Made by a program: the position numbers and the translations under genes
The notes under the pieces: generated by a model
The model's input: only the letters and a program-made list of their open reading frames with translations
Database searches by the model: none
Told to the model about the DNA's origin: nothing
Origin: Actinomycetes bacterium
GTDB lineage: Bacteria > Actinomycetota > Aquicultoria > CAJVYJ01 > JAUVQD01
NCBI GenBank assembly: GCA_030605305.1
Contig: JAUWIO010000065.1
Coordinates: forward strand, 1-5,737
Length of the DNA: 5,737 nucleotides
Direction of reading: 5' to 3'
Shown here: one piece after another, positions 1 through 5,737 of the stretch
How the letters are laid out: every line of letters starts with the position of its first letter
Numbering within the stretch: position 1 is the stretch's first letter

Positions 1-694
1 CTGTACCGGTGTCGCGGCATATCTGCGACAATCTCGAGGTATTAGCACTGTTCTTGCCACCAACGACTATCATTATCTCCACTTCTTCGGCCAGCTTCTT
101 GGCCGACTCCTGGCGCCTGGTCGTTGCATTGCATATCGTGTTAAAGACTTTGATCTCCGCTGTCTTCGCTACGAGCGAGCCGACTATCTCGCGAAGGTTC
201 TCGACGGACTGGGTCGTCTGAACGACCACTCCGATCCTGGCTCCCCTGATCCCGGCGGCCTCCTCGACGCTCTCCACCACCGTCGCCTTGCCGCGAATGT
301 GGGCCAAGATGCCCACGACTTCCGGATGCTCCTTTTCGCCGACTATGACTAGATTGTAGCCGTCTTTGCTCAGCGCCGCCGCCCGCTGCTGGGCTTTGGC
401 GACAAAAGGGCAAGTGGCGTCAACGGTCGATAACCCCTTCTTTTGCGCGGCGGCGATGATCTCCGGATCGACACCGTGAGTGCGAATGATTATGGTGCCT
501 TCGTCAACGTCTTCGATATCGGTCACCTGACAAACGCCTTTAGCGGCAAAAGCCTCTACTACCTGCGGATTATGGATGATCGGACCGAGCGTATGGATCG
601 GCTCATGTTCCTTTTCCGCCGCCTCGCTAGTCAAGCGTAGGGCCCTCTCCACGCCATAGCAATAACCGGCCTGTTTAGCGACGCGGACTTTCAT
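1..694 (-). CDS. ispH: 4-hydroxy-3-methylbut-2-enyl diphosphate reductase (HMBPP reductase), 3' end beyond window
   Basis: Last enzyme of the MEP pathway: a cytosolic [4Fe-4S] enzyme that reduces HMBPP to isopentenyl and dimethylallyl diphosphate. The reading frame is open from the ATG at 694 to the window edge, giving 231 residues of the usual ~280-320. Seen directly: GYCYGV with cluster ligand Cys12; LGPIIHNPQVV with substrate-binding His41; RTHG with His73; DATCPFV with the second ligand Cys95; EKEHPEV with His123 and catalytic Glu125; NTICNATTRRQ with the third ligand Cys188; and the diphosphate-binding SANTSRL at 216-222. All three cluster cysteines and the proton-donor Glu are therefore present. 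Only the C-terminal end, where the second phosphate-binding motif of the family lies, is missing. The ATG overlaps the plsC stop in ATGA, suggesting coupled translation. In some clostridia IspH is fused to ribosomal protein S1; the window ends too early to tell here. Identification is very secure. Confidence 0.97.
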   Translation of the reverse strand, partial: MKVRVAKQAGYCYGVERALRLTSEAAEKEHEPIHTLGPIIHNPQVVEAFAAKGVCQVTDIEDVDEGTIIIRTHGVDPEIIAAAQKKGLSTVDATCPFVAKAQQRAAALSKDGYNLVIVGEKEHPEVVGILAHIRGKATVVESVEEAAGIRGARIGVVVQTTQSVENLREIVGSLVAKTAEIKVFNTICNATTRRQESAKKLAEEVEIMIVVGGKNSANTSRLSQICRDTGT

Positions 695-1296
695 GCCTCC
701 ACCGCTGTGAGTAGCGACTTCAGGTCGTCCATGAGTCGCTGGGTCGTCTCGTCAATGGCCTGCTTTTTATCGGCCGAAGCGTCAAATGTTACCGGCTCAC
801 CGAAAGCGACTGATATCTTCGGAAATCGCGGGAACCTGGCCCCGGAGGGAAAAACATCCCCTGTCCCCTTGATGGCCGTCGGCACTAAAGGTACCCCGGC
901 TTTGTACGCGATGAACGCGGCCCCCGGAAAACCCGCGGCCATACCATCATCTCTGTGCCTGGTACCCTCCGGGAAGATGAGCACGGGCCGGCCTTGGCGC
1001 AGGTGCTTGATGGCCGTCTTCATGACTTGGCGATCGGCGACGCCGCGTTTGATAGGAAAGGCGTGCAATTGGCGGATGAACCATCCGAACACCGGGATCC
1101 GGAACAATTCTTCCTTAGCGATAAAATATACCGGGCGCGGCATGGCCAGGCCGACCGCGACCGGATCGAGATAGCTTTGGTGATTAGAGACGAGCACCAT
1201 GGCCCCCTCCGGTACAAATCCGCGCCCCTTGACCCGAAATCGAAAAAGGACCGCGAAGAGGATGGCCGAAACGACTTTGGTCAATCCGTAGATCAT
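691..1296 (-). CDS. plsC: 1-acyl-sn-glycerol-3-phosphate acyltransferase (PlsC/LPLAT family)
   Basis: Membrane-associated acyltransferase, 201 residues, that by family acylates lysophosphatidic acid to phosphatidic acid, the precursor of all glycerophospholipids. The N-terminus (about 4-20) is a hydrophobic helix suited to membrane attachment. The LPLAT motifs appear in order: motif I, SNHQSYLDP, with the catalytic HX4D pair His39/Asp44; motif II, FPIKRG, at 80-85; motif III, FPEGTR, at 108-113, for glycerol-phosphate binding; and motif IV, the VPLVPTAIKG segment, at 135-144. The length is near the short end of the family, as is typical for the clostridial/actinobacterial form next to cmk. 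The start overlaps the cmk stop by ATGA and the stop overlaps the ispH start by ATGA. Upstream there is only a weak purine stretch (GGACCGGG), so translation probably depends on coupling to cmk. The family is certain; the exact acceptor and acyl donor (acyl-ACP or acyl-CoA) cannot be read from the sequence. Confidence 0.93.
   Translation of the reverse strand: MIYGLTKVVSAILFAVLFRFRVKGRGFVPEGAMVLVSNHQSYLDPVAVGLAMPRPVYFIAKEELFRIPVFGWFIRQLHAFPIKRGVADRQVMKTAIKHLRQGRPVLIFPEGTRHRDDGMAAGFPGAAFIAYKAGVPLVPTAIKGTGDVFPSGARFPRFPKISVAFGEPVTFDASADKKQAIDETTQRLMDDLKSLLTAVEA
696..703 (-). promoter_or_regulatory. Purine-rich ribosome binding site of ispH inside plsC
   Basis: Read on the minus strand, GGTGGAGG lies one base before the ispH ATG. 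It is the only strong Shine-Dalgarno-like stretch before any complete start in the window. The GGAGG core is closer to the ATG than usual, so it may act mainly by holding the ribosome that has just finished plsC at the ATGA junction. It also encodes the last PlsC residues (Val-Glu-Ala), so chance cannot be excluded. Confidence 0.45.
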
Positions 1297-1955
1297 ATAC
1301 CCGGTCCATCGGCGGCTTCAGTTAAGGCTTTGATCGCCCGAACAACGTCGTCTACGGTCATATCGGTAGTATCGATCAAGTGCGCATCAGGGGCCTGCAG
1401 CAGAGGGCCGACATCGCGCCCTGAGTCGAGACGGTCACGATCGAGCAATTCGCTTTCGACGGCATCGGCCGCTACGTCGAGTCCTTTGGCCCGGAGTTCA
1501 GCTAAACGCCGGGCCGCCCGCTTTGCCGCCCCGGCCGTCAAGAAGATCTTGATCTCAGCGTCAGGAAAGACGACGGTCCCAATATCGCGCCCCTCAACGA
1601 CGACACTCTTCAAGGCTGCCGCGACCTCCCGCTGTTTGCTGACCATCTGAGAGCGAACGACAGCGGCACTCGATACGACGGAGACCGCCCCGCCCACGCG
1701 CGGCAGGCGGATGTCTTCGGTGACATCTCGGCCGTCGAGAAAGATGTGTGAGTCGCTGAGTTCCAGGTGCGACCTCTTTGCCAGCTCTCCCAGGGCGACT
1801 TGGTCATCGAGGCCTGTCTTTGTCTCTAAAGCTTTGTAGGTGATGGCCCGGTACATCGCCCCGGTATCGAGATATCCGAATCCGAGTGCACGGGCGACAG
1901 CCTTGGCCACCGTACTCTTTCCGGCGCCGGCCGGGCCGTCGATAGCGATAATCAT
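1293..1955 (-). CDS. cmk: Cytidylate kinase (CMP/dCMP kinase)
   Basis: Cytosolic P-loop kinase, 220 residues, that phosphorylates CMP and dCMP with ATP, recycling CMP from RNA and lipid turnover. Seen directly: IAIDGPAGAGKST with the Walker A loop at 7-15; YLDTGAMYRA at 29-37, the conserved Cmk CMP-site motif; LDGRDVTEDIR at 73-83; VRSQMVSKQRE near 100-110; VEGRDIGTVVFPDA at 120-133, a Cmk signature; the lid-region KRAARRLAE at 145-153; RDRLDSGRDVGPL at 173-185; and LIDTTDMT at 193-200. Length matches the usual 220-230. I chose the ATG at 1955 because Cmk proteins begin just before the P-loop. The frame stays open to a TTG at 2027, but that start would add 24 residues unlike the family and would overlap the upstream gene. 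No Shine-Dalgarno precedes the ATG; TATACT lies six bases upstream, which fits a leaderless transcript. The stop overlaps plsC in ATGA. Confidence 0.97.
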   Translation of the reverse strand: MIIAIDGPAGAGKSTVAKAVARALGFGYLDTGAMYRAITYKALETKTGLDDQVALGELAKRSHLELSDSHIFLDGRDVTEDIRLPRVGGAVSVVSSAAVVRSQMVSKQREVAAALKSVVVEGRDIGTVVFPDAEIKIFLTAGAAKRAARRLAELRAKGLDVAADAVESELLDRDRLDSGRDVGPLLQAPDAHLIDTTDMTVDDVVRAIKALTEAADGPGI

Positions 1956-1961
1956 AGCCGC

Positions 1962-1967
1962 AGTATA
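1962..1967 (-). promoter_or_regulatory. Possible -10 hexamer for leaderless cmk mRNA
   Basis: On the minus strand TATACT (5 of 6 matches to TATAAT) ends six bases before the A of the cmk ATG. This is the spacing expected if transcription starts on the A itself. No Shine-Dalgarno sequence exists in the 17-base gap, and no good -35 is visible; the hexamer at 17-base spacing is AACCTT. A weak -35 is common at leaderless promoters. The call rests on spacing and on the missing ribosome site, so it is tentative. Confidence 0.35.
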
Positions 1968-1972
1968 GCGTA

Positions 1973-4690
1973 TTAGGAGTTGAGAAGGTTCTTGAGAATC
2001 GACAATTGGCGACCATATTCGGTCCAATCGCCTTCTTGCTGAGCTTGCTCCGCCCGCTTTAATGCCTTGGCGGCCCGCTTGACGACATCTTCCGTTGTGT
2101 TTGACTCGTCGTCATCGGGATCAATGTCCCCAGCCTCGTCGTCGACAGTCGTATCGCCGGTCTCGTCATCGGGCGCGTCGTCTTCGCCAAGAAGAGCTGT
2201 CAGGGCTTCCTCGAGACTCTCCTCCATCACGACCTTCTCGCCAAGACCGGCAGCCACCCGGATCAATTCGGGAAGCTCTCCCGACTCCGCCTGTAGGTAA
2301 ATAGGTTCAACAAAGAGGATGCTATTTCCTACCGGGACGACCAGCAAATTGCCCCGGATGATCTGTGAGCCGCGCTGGTCCCATAAACTGAGTTGGCGCG
2401 ATATCTCGGGATTTTGATCGAGGCGGGCCTCTATCTGCAGCGGACCGTATATCAGCTTGTCTTTCGGAAAGGTCTGAAGGATGAGCTCACCGTAGTGCGG
2501 CGCGTCGCTCCGAGCCGCGAGCCAGGCGATCATGTTGTTCTTGTTTGTCGGGGTAAAGGGCAGGATCATGACAAACTCAGTCTCTTTCTCGCCCGGCAAC
2601 TGCATCATCACATAGTACGGATCCATCGGTTGGGTCTCCGCCTGATATATCTCCTGCGGAGTGTCCCATAGATCTTCTTTGTTGTAGAAAACCTGAGGGT
2701 CGGTCATGTGGAATGACGTGAAGACATCGGCCTGCGTCCTAAACAGGGTCTCCGGGTAACGAAGATGCTCGAGCAGGCCCTCATCCATCTCATCGAGGTT
2801 CTTGAACGTCCCCGGATAAGCGCGGGAGTATGCCTTGATGATCGGATCGTCCTTATCGGCGACGTAGAAATCGACGGATCCGTTGTAGGCGTCAACGACC
2901 ACCTTGACGGAGTTGCGGATGTAATTGAAGCCGCCGCTCGTAGGGTTCGAATACGGATAGCGGTCACTGACCGTATAGCCGTCGATCATCCAGAAAAGGC
3001 GCCCATCGTTGATGACCAGGTAGGGGTCGGAGTCGTAAGCGACAAAAGGCGTCAATGCCCCGAGGCGCGATTTTATCGTCCGATTGAAGAGAATGCGGCT
3101 CTGAGGCTTCAGGGCCTCGCTGACCGCCAACTTGATCGTTCCGAAGCGATAAGCGAAGGCCAGCTTAGTCAGGTAGTTGCTTAAAACGATGCCGCCGGTT
3201 CCGTTGTATTCGGCGTACTTGTTTTTCTCCCCGGCCGGAAAGTCGAACTCACTGGTCTTTGTGTTGATAAGGACATAGTTGTTCGTCGATTCGCCATAGT
3301 ATATCTCCGGGCGCTTTACCTTCAGATCCGTCGTGCTCTTGGGCGGGATGTTCTTAATGATCAACTTCGGGAGCCCCTCGCCCGCGACCTCATTGACCGG
3401 ACTGGCCACCACACCGTAACCGTGCGTGTAGACGATGTGCTGATTGACCCACGTTCTGGCCGTCTCCGGCAGTTGGGCGACGTCCATCTCCCTGGCCGAC
3501 AGGGCGATCTGGCGATACTCGCCGTCGATCACATATCTATCCAGGTCGACATCGTTGAATTTGTAATAGAGCCGGATCTCCTGGATCTGGCTATAGGTCG
3601 TCTTCAGCGGGCGCCAGTCCCACAAGCGCATGCTGTCGATCGTCTCCTGGTTGCGCGCGAGCGTCTTTCTGGTGAGATCATTCTTAACCGGAAACACCTT
3701 GCGAGCGACTTTATCTATCCCGAAGGCCTTTCGAGTGGCCTTGATGTTCCTCGCAATGAACGGTTTCTCTTTGGCTATCTCATTCGGAGAGACCCGGTAC
3801 TGCTGAACGATGGTCGGCAGCACCGCGGTCCCGATAACCAACGTCAGACCCAAAACGGCCAGCCCGGCTATGGGCAAGAACCAGCGACGAGTGACGCCCC
3901 CGACGACTACCAAAAGCGCCGTCGCCAGACCAATATATAAAAGGTAGCGGTAAGCCGGGAGCAACACTGTGACGTCGGTATAGCCGGCCCCGAAAACAGC
4001 GCCCCGTGGAGAGTAGACAAGATTCTGGGCCGCCACCCACCAGTTGGCGGAGATGACTACCATTAAAAGTCCGGCCAGAACAGCGATATGGGCCGCCCCG
4101 CGCGGATAGACCGCTCTTAGGCCCTGGGGCAGATTGAACGGCCCGCGGACCAGGTGGAAAAAGACAGCCAACCCCAGCGCGACCAGAGTCAATAAGAAGA
4201 GGAAACCGAGGACGTTTTCGACGACAGGCAGGGTGAAGAAGTAAAAACTGATATCCCGCCCGAAAAGCGGGTCTTTCGTCCCCGTCGGCAGGGAGAAGAA
4301 GTACTGTAGCCATGATTCCCAAGCCGAAGCCATCGAGATACCGGCGATGACGCCGACGACGGCCGAGCCGGTATAGGCGGCCAGGGTAAAGTACTGATCA
4401 AAGTACCGCCTGGTCTGGCTGATAAACTGCTCTAGCTGCACGTTATGTGAGATAAACCGGGTGTTCGGCGAAAGCTTTCTGGCTAGATAGACATTGATCG
4501 CCAAAAAGAAAAAAGCAAAGAAACCGAAAGCGGCCCCGACGCCGATGCGGTAGGCCCAGCTTCTGACAAACAGGCGATCATAGCCAAGCGACTTAAACCA
4601 AAGCCAGTCGGTATAGACTGTCGCCGTCAGAAAGAATGCAGCGGCCGCGAAGACGAGCAGTGCGGCCAAGATAAAGCGGATACGATTCAT
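1973..4690 (-). CDS. UPF0182-family large integral membrane protein, function unknown
   Basis: A 905-residue protein, within the usual 900-1000 range of UPF0182. About seven hydrophobic segments are visible in the N-terminal third, near 6-25, 48-68, 105-125, 157-181, 199-219, 247-266 and 271-293. From about 300 to 815 there is a hydrophilic domain, by family prediction outside the membrane. It carries conserved-looking blocks: WVNQHIVYTHGYG at 414-426, RPEIYYGES at 460-468, HLRYPETLFRTQADVF at 642-657, and FHMTDPQVFYNKEDLW at 660-675. An acidic low-complexity linker (835-868) precedes a charged helical tail ending with GDWTEYGRQL, also typical of the family. The ATG at 4690 starts directly before the first helix and gives family length. 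The gene lies 51 bases after aroA and 17 before cmk. No enzymatic motif that I recognise is present, and the biochemical role of UPF0182 is not established. A role in the envelope is suggested by topology and by the neighbouring lipid and isoprenoid genes, but this is inference. Confidence 0.93.
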   Translation of the reverse strand: MNRIRFILAALLVFAAAAFFLTATVYTDWLWFKSLGYDRLFVRSWAYRIGVGAAFGFFAFFFLAINVYLARKLSPNTRFISHNVQLEQFISQTRRYFDQYFTLAAYTGSAVVGVIAGISMASAWESWLQYFFSLPTGTKDPLFGRDISFYFFTLPVVENVLGFLFLLTLVALGLAVFFHLVRGPFNLPQGLRAVYPRGAAHIAVLAGLLMVVISANWWVAAQNLVYSPRGAVFGAGYTDVTVLLPAYRYLLYIGLATALLVVVGGVTRRWFLPIAGLAVLGLTLVIGTAVLPTIVQQYRVSPNEIAKEKPFIARNIKATRKAFGIDKVARKVFPVKNDLTRKTLARNQETIDSMRLWDWRPLKTTYSQIQEIRLYYKFNDVDLDRYVIDGEYRQIALSAREMDVAQLPETARTWVNQHIVYTHGYGVVASPVNEVAGEGLPKLIIKNIPPKSTTDLKVKRPEIYYGESTNNYVLINTKTSEFDFPAGEKNKYAEYNGTGGIVLSNYLTKLAFAYRFGTIKLAVSEALKPQSRILFNRTIKSRLGALTPFVAYDSDPYLVINDGRLFWMIDGYTVSDRYPYSNPTSGGFNYIRNSVKVVVDAYNGSVDFYVADKDDPIIKAYSRAYPGTFKNLDEMDEGLLEHLRYPETLFRTQADVFTSFHMTDPQVFYNKEDLWDTPQEIYQAETQPMDPYYVMMQLPGEKETEFVMILPFTPTNKNNMIAWLAARSDAPHYGELILQTFPKDKLIYGPLQIEARLDQNPEISRQLSLWDQRGSQIIRGNLLVVPVGNSILFVEPIYLQAESGELPELIRVAAGLGEKVVMEESLEEALTALLGEDDAPDDETGDTTVDDEAGDIDPDDDESNTTEDVVKRAAKALKRAEQAQQEGDWTEYGRQLSILKNLLNS
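2087..2188 (-). other. Asp/Glu-rich linker in the UPF0182 protein
   Basis: Residues 835-868 of the UPF0182 protein contain 18 acidic residues in 34, with no basic residue, and are rich in Asp, Gly, Thr and Pro. The stretch separates the large outer domain from a basic/amphipathic C-terminal helix (about 869-905). At DNA level it contains short imperfect reiterations; for example, the plus-strand 11-mer TCGTCATCGGG occurs at 2109-2119 and 2163-2173. This suggests growth by slippage or Asp-codon reiteration. It is probably disordered; cation binding is possible but not shown by any motif. Confidence 0.7.
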
Positions 4691-4698
4691 GGTCGGAC

Positions 4699-4714
4699 GA
4701 TTCTATCACGAATC
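4699..4714 (-). promoter_or_regulatory. Candidate promoter -10 with overlapping dyad before the UPF0182 gene
   Basis: On the minus strand TAGAAT (4700-4705) matches 5 of 6 bases of the -10 consensus and ends nine bases before the UPF0182 ATG. That would give a leader of only 2-3 bases. It sits inside a perfect dyad, GATTC-GTGATA-GAATC (4699-4714), which could be a small operator or just chance. No Shine-Dalgarno sequence is seen between it and the ATG (CGTCCGACC). No convincing -35 is present at 16-18 bases. The rest of the 51-base gap (4691-4741) holds only a weak 6-base inverted repeat. Confidence 0.33.
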
Positions 4715-4741
4715 TAAGAAATCCGGCCTTTAAATCTTAGC

Positions 4742-5737
4742 TCATGGTCTTTTCTCGATCCGGGCCAGACGATCGAAAAAATCCGGAAACGAGACGTTGG
4801 CTGCCCCGGCGCCTTCTATTACAGTCTCACCTTGGGCGATCAGCGCGGCAACCGCGAGCATCATGGCCAAGCGATGGTCTCCATGGCTGCGGACGACCGC
4901 GCCGTTGAGCGGTGTCGGGCCATCGATGATGAAGCCGTCGGCAGTCGGGGCGACCTTGGCCCCCATGCGGTTGAGTTCAGCCGCGACCAGCGTGATCCTA
5001 TCTGTCTCTTTCACTCGCAGCGCCTCGTCATCGCGTACGACGGTCCGGCCTTTCGCCTGGGTGGCCACTAGCGCTACCAGCGGTAGCTCATCGATAAGCC
5101 TGGGGATTATCGCTCCGCCTATCTCCGTACCCCTAAGCGATGATTTCGCGGCGGCCACCGAACCGAGCACCTCGCCGGCCGACTTCCGCTCGTCCTTGAT
5201 ATCGAGCACGGCCCCCATCCAAGTCAGGACCTCTAGAAAACCGGTCCTCGTGGGATTCAGGCCGATGTCCGTGACTTCCACACTCTCATCAGCGGCCAAG
5301 ACCCCGGCCGCGAGAAAAAAGGCGGCAGATGATATATCTCCGGGAACGTCTATATCCTTGGCCGCGAACGGCCGCCGCCGGACGGTTATCCTGCGGACCC
5401 CGCCATCAGCGATACGGATATCCGCCCCTAAGTACTCGAGCATCAACTCTGAATGATCGCGCGAGGCCAGCGGTTCGATAACGGGCGTTTCCTTTTGCGC
5501 AAATAACCCGGCCGTCAACACGGCCGTCTTCACTTGGGCGCTCGCTACCGGCAATGAATATTCGACCCCTTCCAGCGAACCGCCGACGATGGCCAGTGGG
5601 GCCAACCGACCGGAATCCCGGGCATAAATGCGGGCCCCCATCAAAGAGAGCGGCTCGATGATCCTATCGACAGGGCGGCGCCGGATGGACGCATCGCCCG
5701 TCAAGAAAGTCGTGAAGTCCTGGGCGGCCAAGGCTCC
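4742..5737 (-). CDS. aroA: 3-phosphoshikimate 1-carboxyvinyltransferase (EPSP synthase), N-terminus beyond window
   Basis: Cytosolic sixth enzyme of the shikimate pathway: it joins phosphoenolpyruvate to shikimate-3-phosphate to give EPSP, the precursor of chorismate. The frame is open across the right edge; 331 residues plus a TGA stop are visible of about 430, so roughly 100 N-terminal residues are missing. The first visible residues, GALAAQDF, correspond to the segment just after the PEP-binding NAGT motif, so the TTG at 5731 is not the start. Seen, in fragment numbering: GDASIRRRP at 14-22; LPVASAQVKTA at 62-72, the S3P site; the PGDISSAAFF segment near 132-141; LIDELP with catalytic Asp216; LRVKETDR with Lys243 and Glu244; GDHRLAM at 286-292; and VSFPDFF near 315-321. 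The inhibitor-relevant NAGT region lies outside the window, so glyphosate class cannot be judged. The gene heads the visible cluster, with no terminator after its stop. Confidence 0.96.
   Translation of the reverse strand, partial: GALAAQDFTTFLTGDASIRRRPVDRIIEPLSLMGARIYARDSGRLAPLAIVGGSLEGVEYSLPVASAQVKTAVLTAGLFAQKETPVIEPLASRDHSELMLEYLGADIRIADGGVRRITVRRRPFAAKDIDVPGDISSAAFFLAAGVLAADESVEVTDIGLNPTRTGFLEVLTWMGAVLDIKDERKSAGEVLGSVAAAKSSLRGTEIGGAIIPRLIDELPLVALVATQAKGRTVVRDDEALRVKETDRITLVAAELNRMGAKVAPTADGFIIDGPTPLNGAVVRSHGDHRLAMMLAVAALIAQGETVIEGAGAANVSFPDFFDRLARIEKRP

Noticed and set aside
955..1650. 231-codon open frame on the plus strand across plsC and cmk
   Set aside because: It lies entirely antisense to two clearly identified genes, has a Ser/Arg/Ala-rich composition typical of antisense frames in GC-rich DNA, and shows no recognisable domain.
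1956..2027. N-terminal extension of cmk to the TTG at 2027
   Set aside because: Would overlap the end of UPF0182 by 55 bases and add 24 residues with no Cmk similarity; the family starts just before the P-loop, as the ATG at 1955 does.
3422..3940. 172-codon plus-strand open frame inside the UPF0182 gene
   Set aside because: Fully antisense to conserved UPF0182 coding sequence. The product has no recognisable fold or start signal. The similar antisense frame at 2765-3184 is rejected for the same reasons.
4714..4740. Inverted repeat CTAAGA...TCTTAG after aroA as a terminator
   Set aside because: Only six AT-rich base pairs with a 15-base loop and no following T-run; too weak for an intrinsic terminator.
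4797..5456. 219-codon plus-strand open frame opposite aroA
   Set aside because: Ser/Ala/Pro-rich shadow of the aroA coding strand with no domain; aroA itself carries all expected motifs in the opposite direction.
5729..5731. TTG at 5731 as start of aroA
   Set aside because: The frame continues to the window edge, and the sequence around it (GALAAQDF) matches the interior of EPSP synthase about 100 residues in, so this is a Leu codon in a gene cut by the edge.

Overview
The window is a compact bacterial housekeeping cluster of five genes, all on the minus strand, so transcription runs from high to low coordinates. In transcription order they are: the 3' part of aroA (EPSP synthase, cut by the right edge), a large UPF0182-family membrane protein, cmk (cytidylate kinase), a short plsC-type 1-acyl-glycerol-3-phosphate acyltransferase, and the first ~80% of ispH (HMBPP reductase, cut by the left edge). 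Almost every base is coding. There are no RNA genes, insertion sequences, CRISPR arrays or prophage genes, and no gap longer than about 50 bases.

Organism: the DNA is moderately GC-rich by eye. The order aroA-cmk-plsC-ispH is the classical arrangement of clostridial and related Gram-positive genomes. UPF0182 proteins occur mainly in Actinobacteria, Cyanobacteria and some Firmicutes such as Moorella and Desulfotomaculum relatives. Together these suggest an anaerobic Firmicute or a deep-branching, possibly uncultured, Actinobacteriota lineage. This is inference, and I cannot name a species.

Layout: aroA ends at 4742 and is followed by a 51-base gap (4691-4741), the only real non-coding stretch. 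The gap carries a -10-like hexamer and a small dyad just before the UPF0182 start. UPF0182 (1973-4690) has about seven N-terminal membrane helices, a large outside domain with the family motifs, and an Asp-rich linker followed by a short helical tail. A 17-base gap separates it from cmk (1293-1955). That gap has no Shine-Dalgarno sequence but has TATACT exactly six bases before the ATG, as in leaderless transcripts. cmk/plsC and plsC/ispH each overlap by the four bases ATGA, so the last three genes are probably translationally coupled.

Function: the set links precursor supply for growth. aroA makes the chorismate precursor for aromatic amino acids and quinones. cmk makes CDP, and hence CTP for nucleic acids and CDP-activated lipids. 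plsC makes phosphatidic acid, which is then activated with CTP. ispH makes the C5 isoprenoid units of the MEP pathway. The UPF0182 membrane protein has no established function. Its place inside this cluster is the most notable feature of an otherwise ordinary region. I see no sign of a new defence, mobile or RNA-based system.
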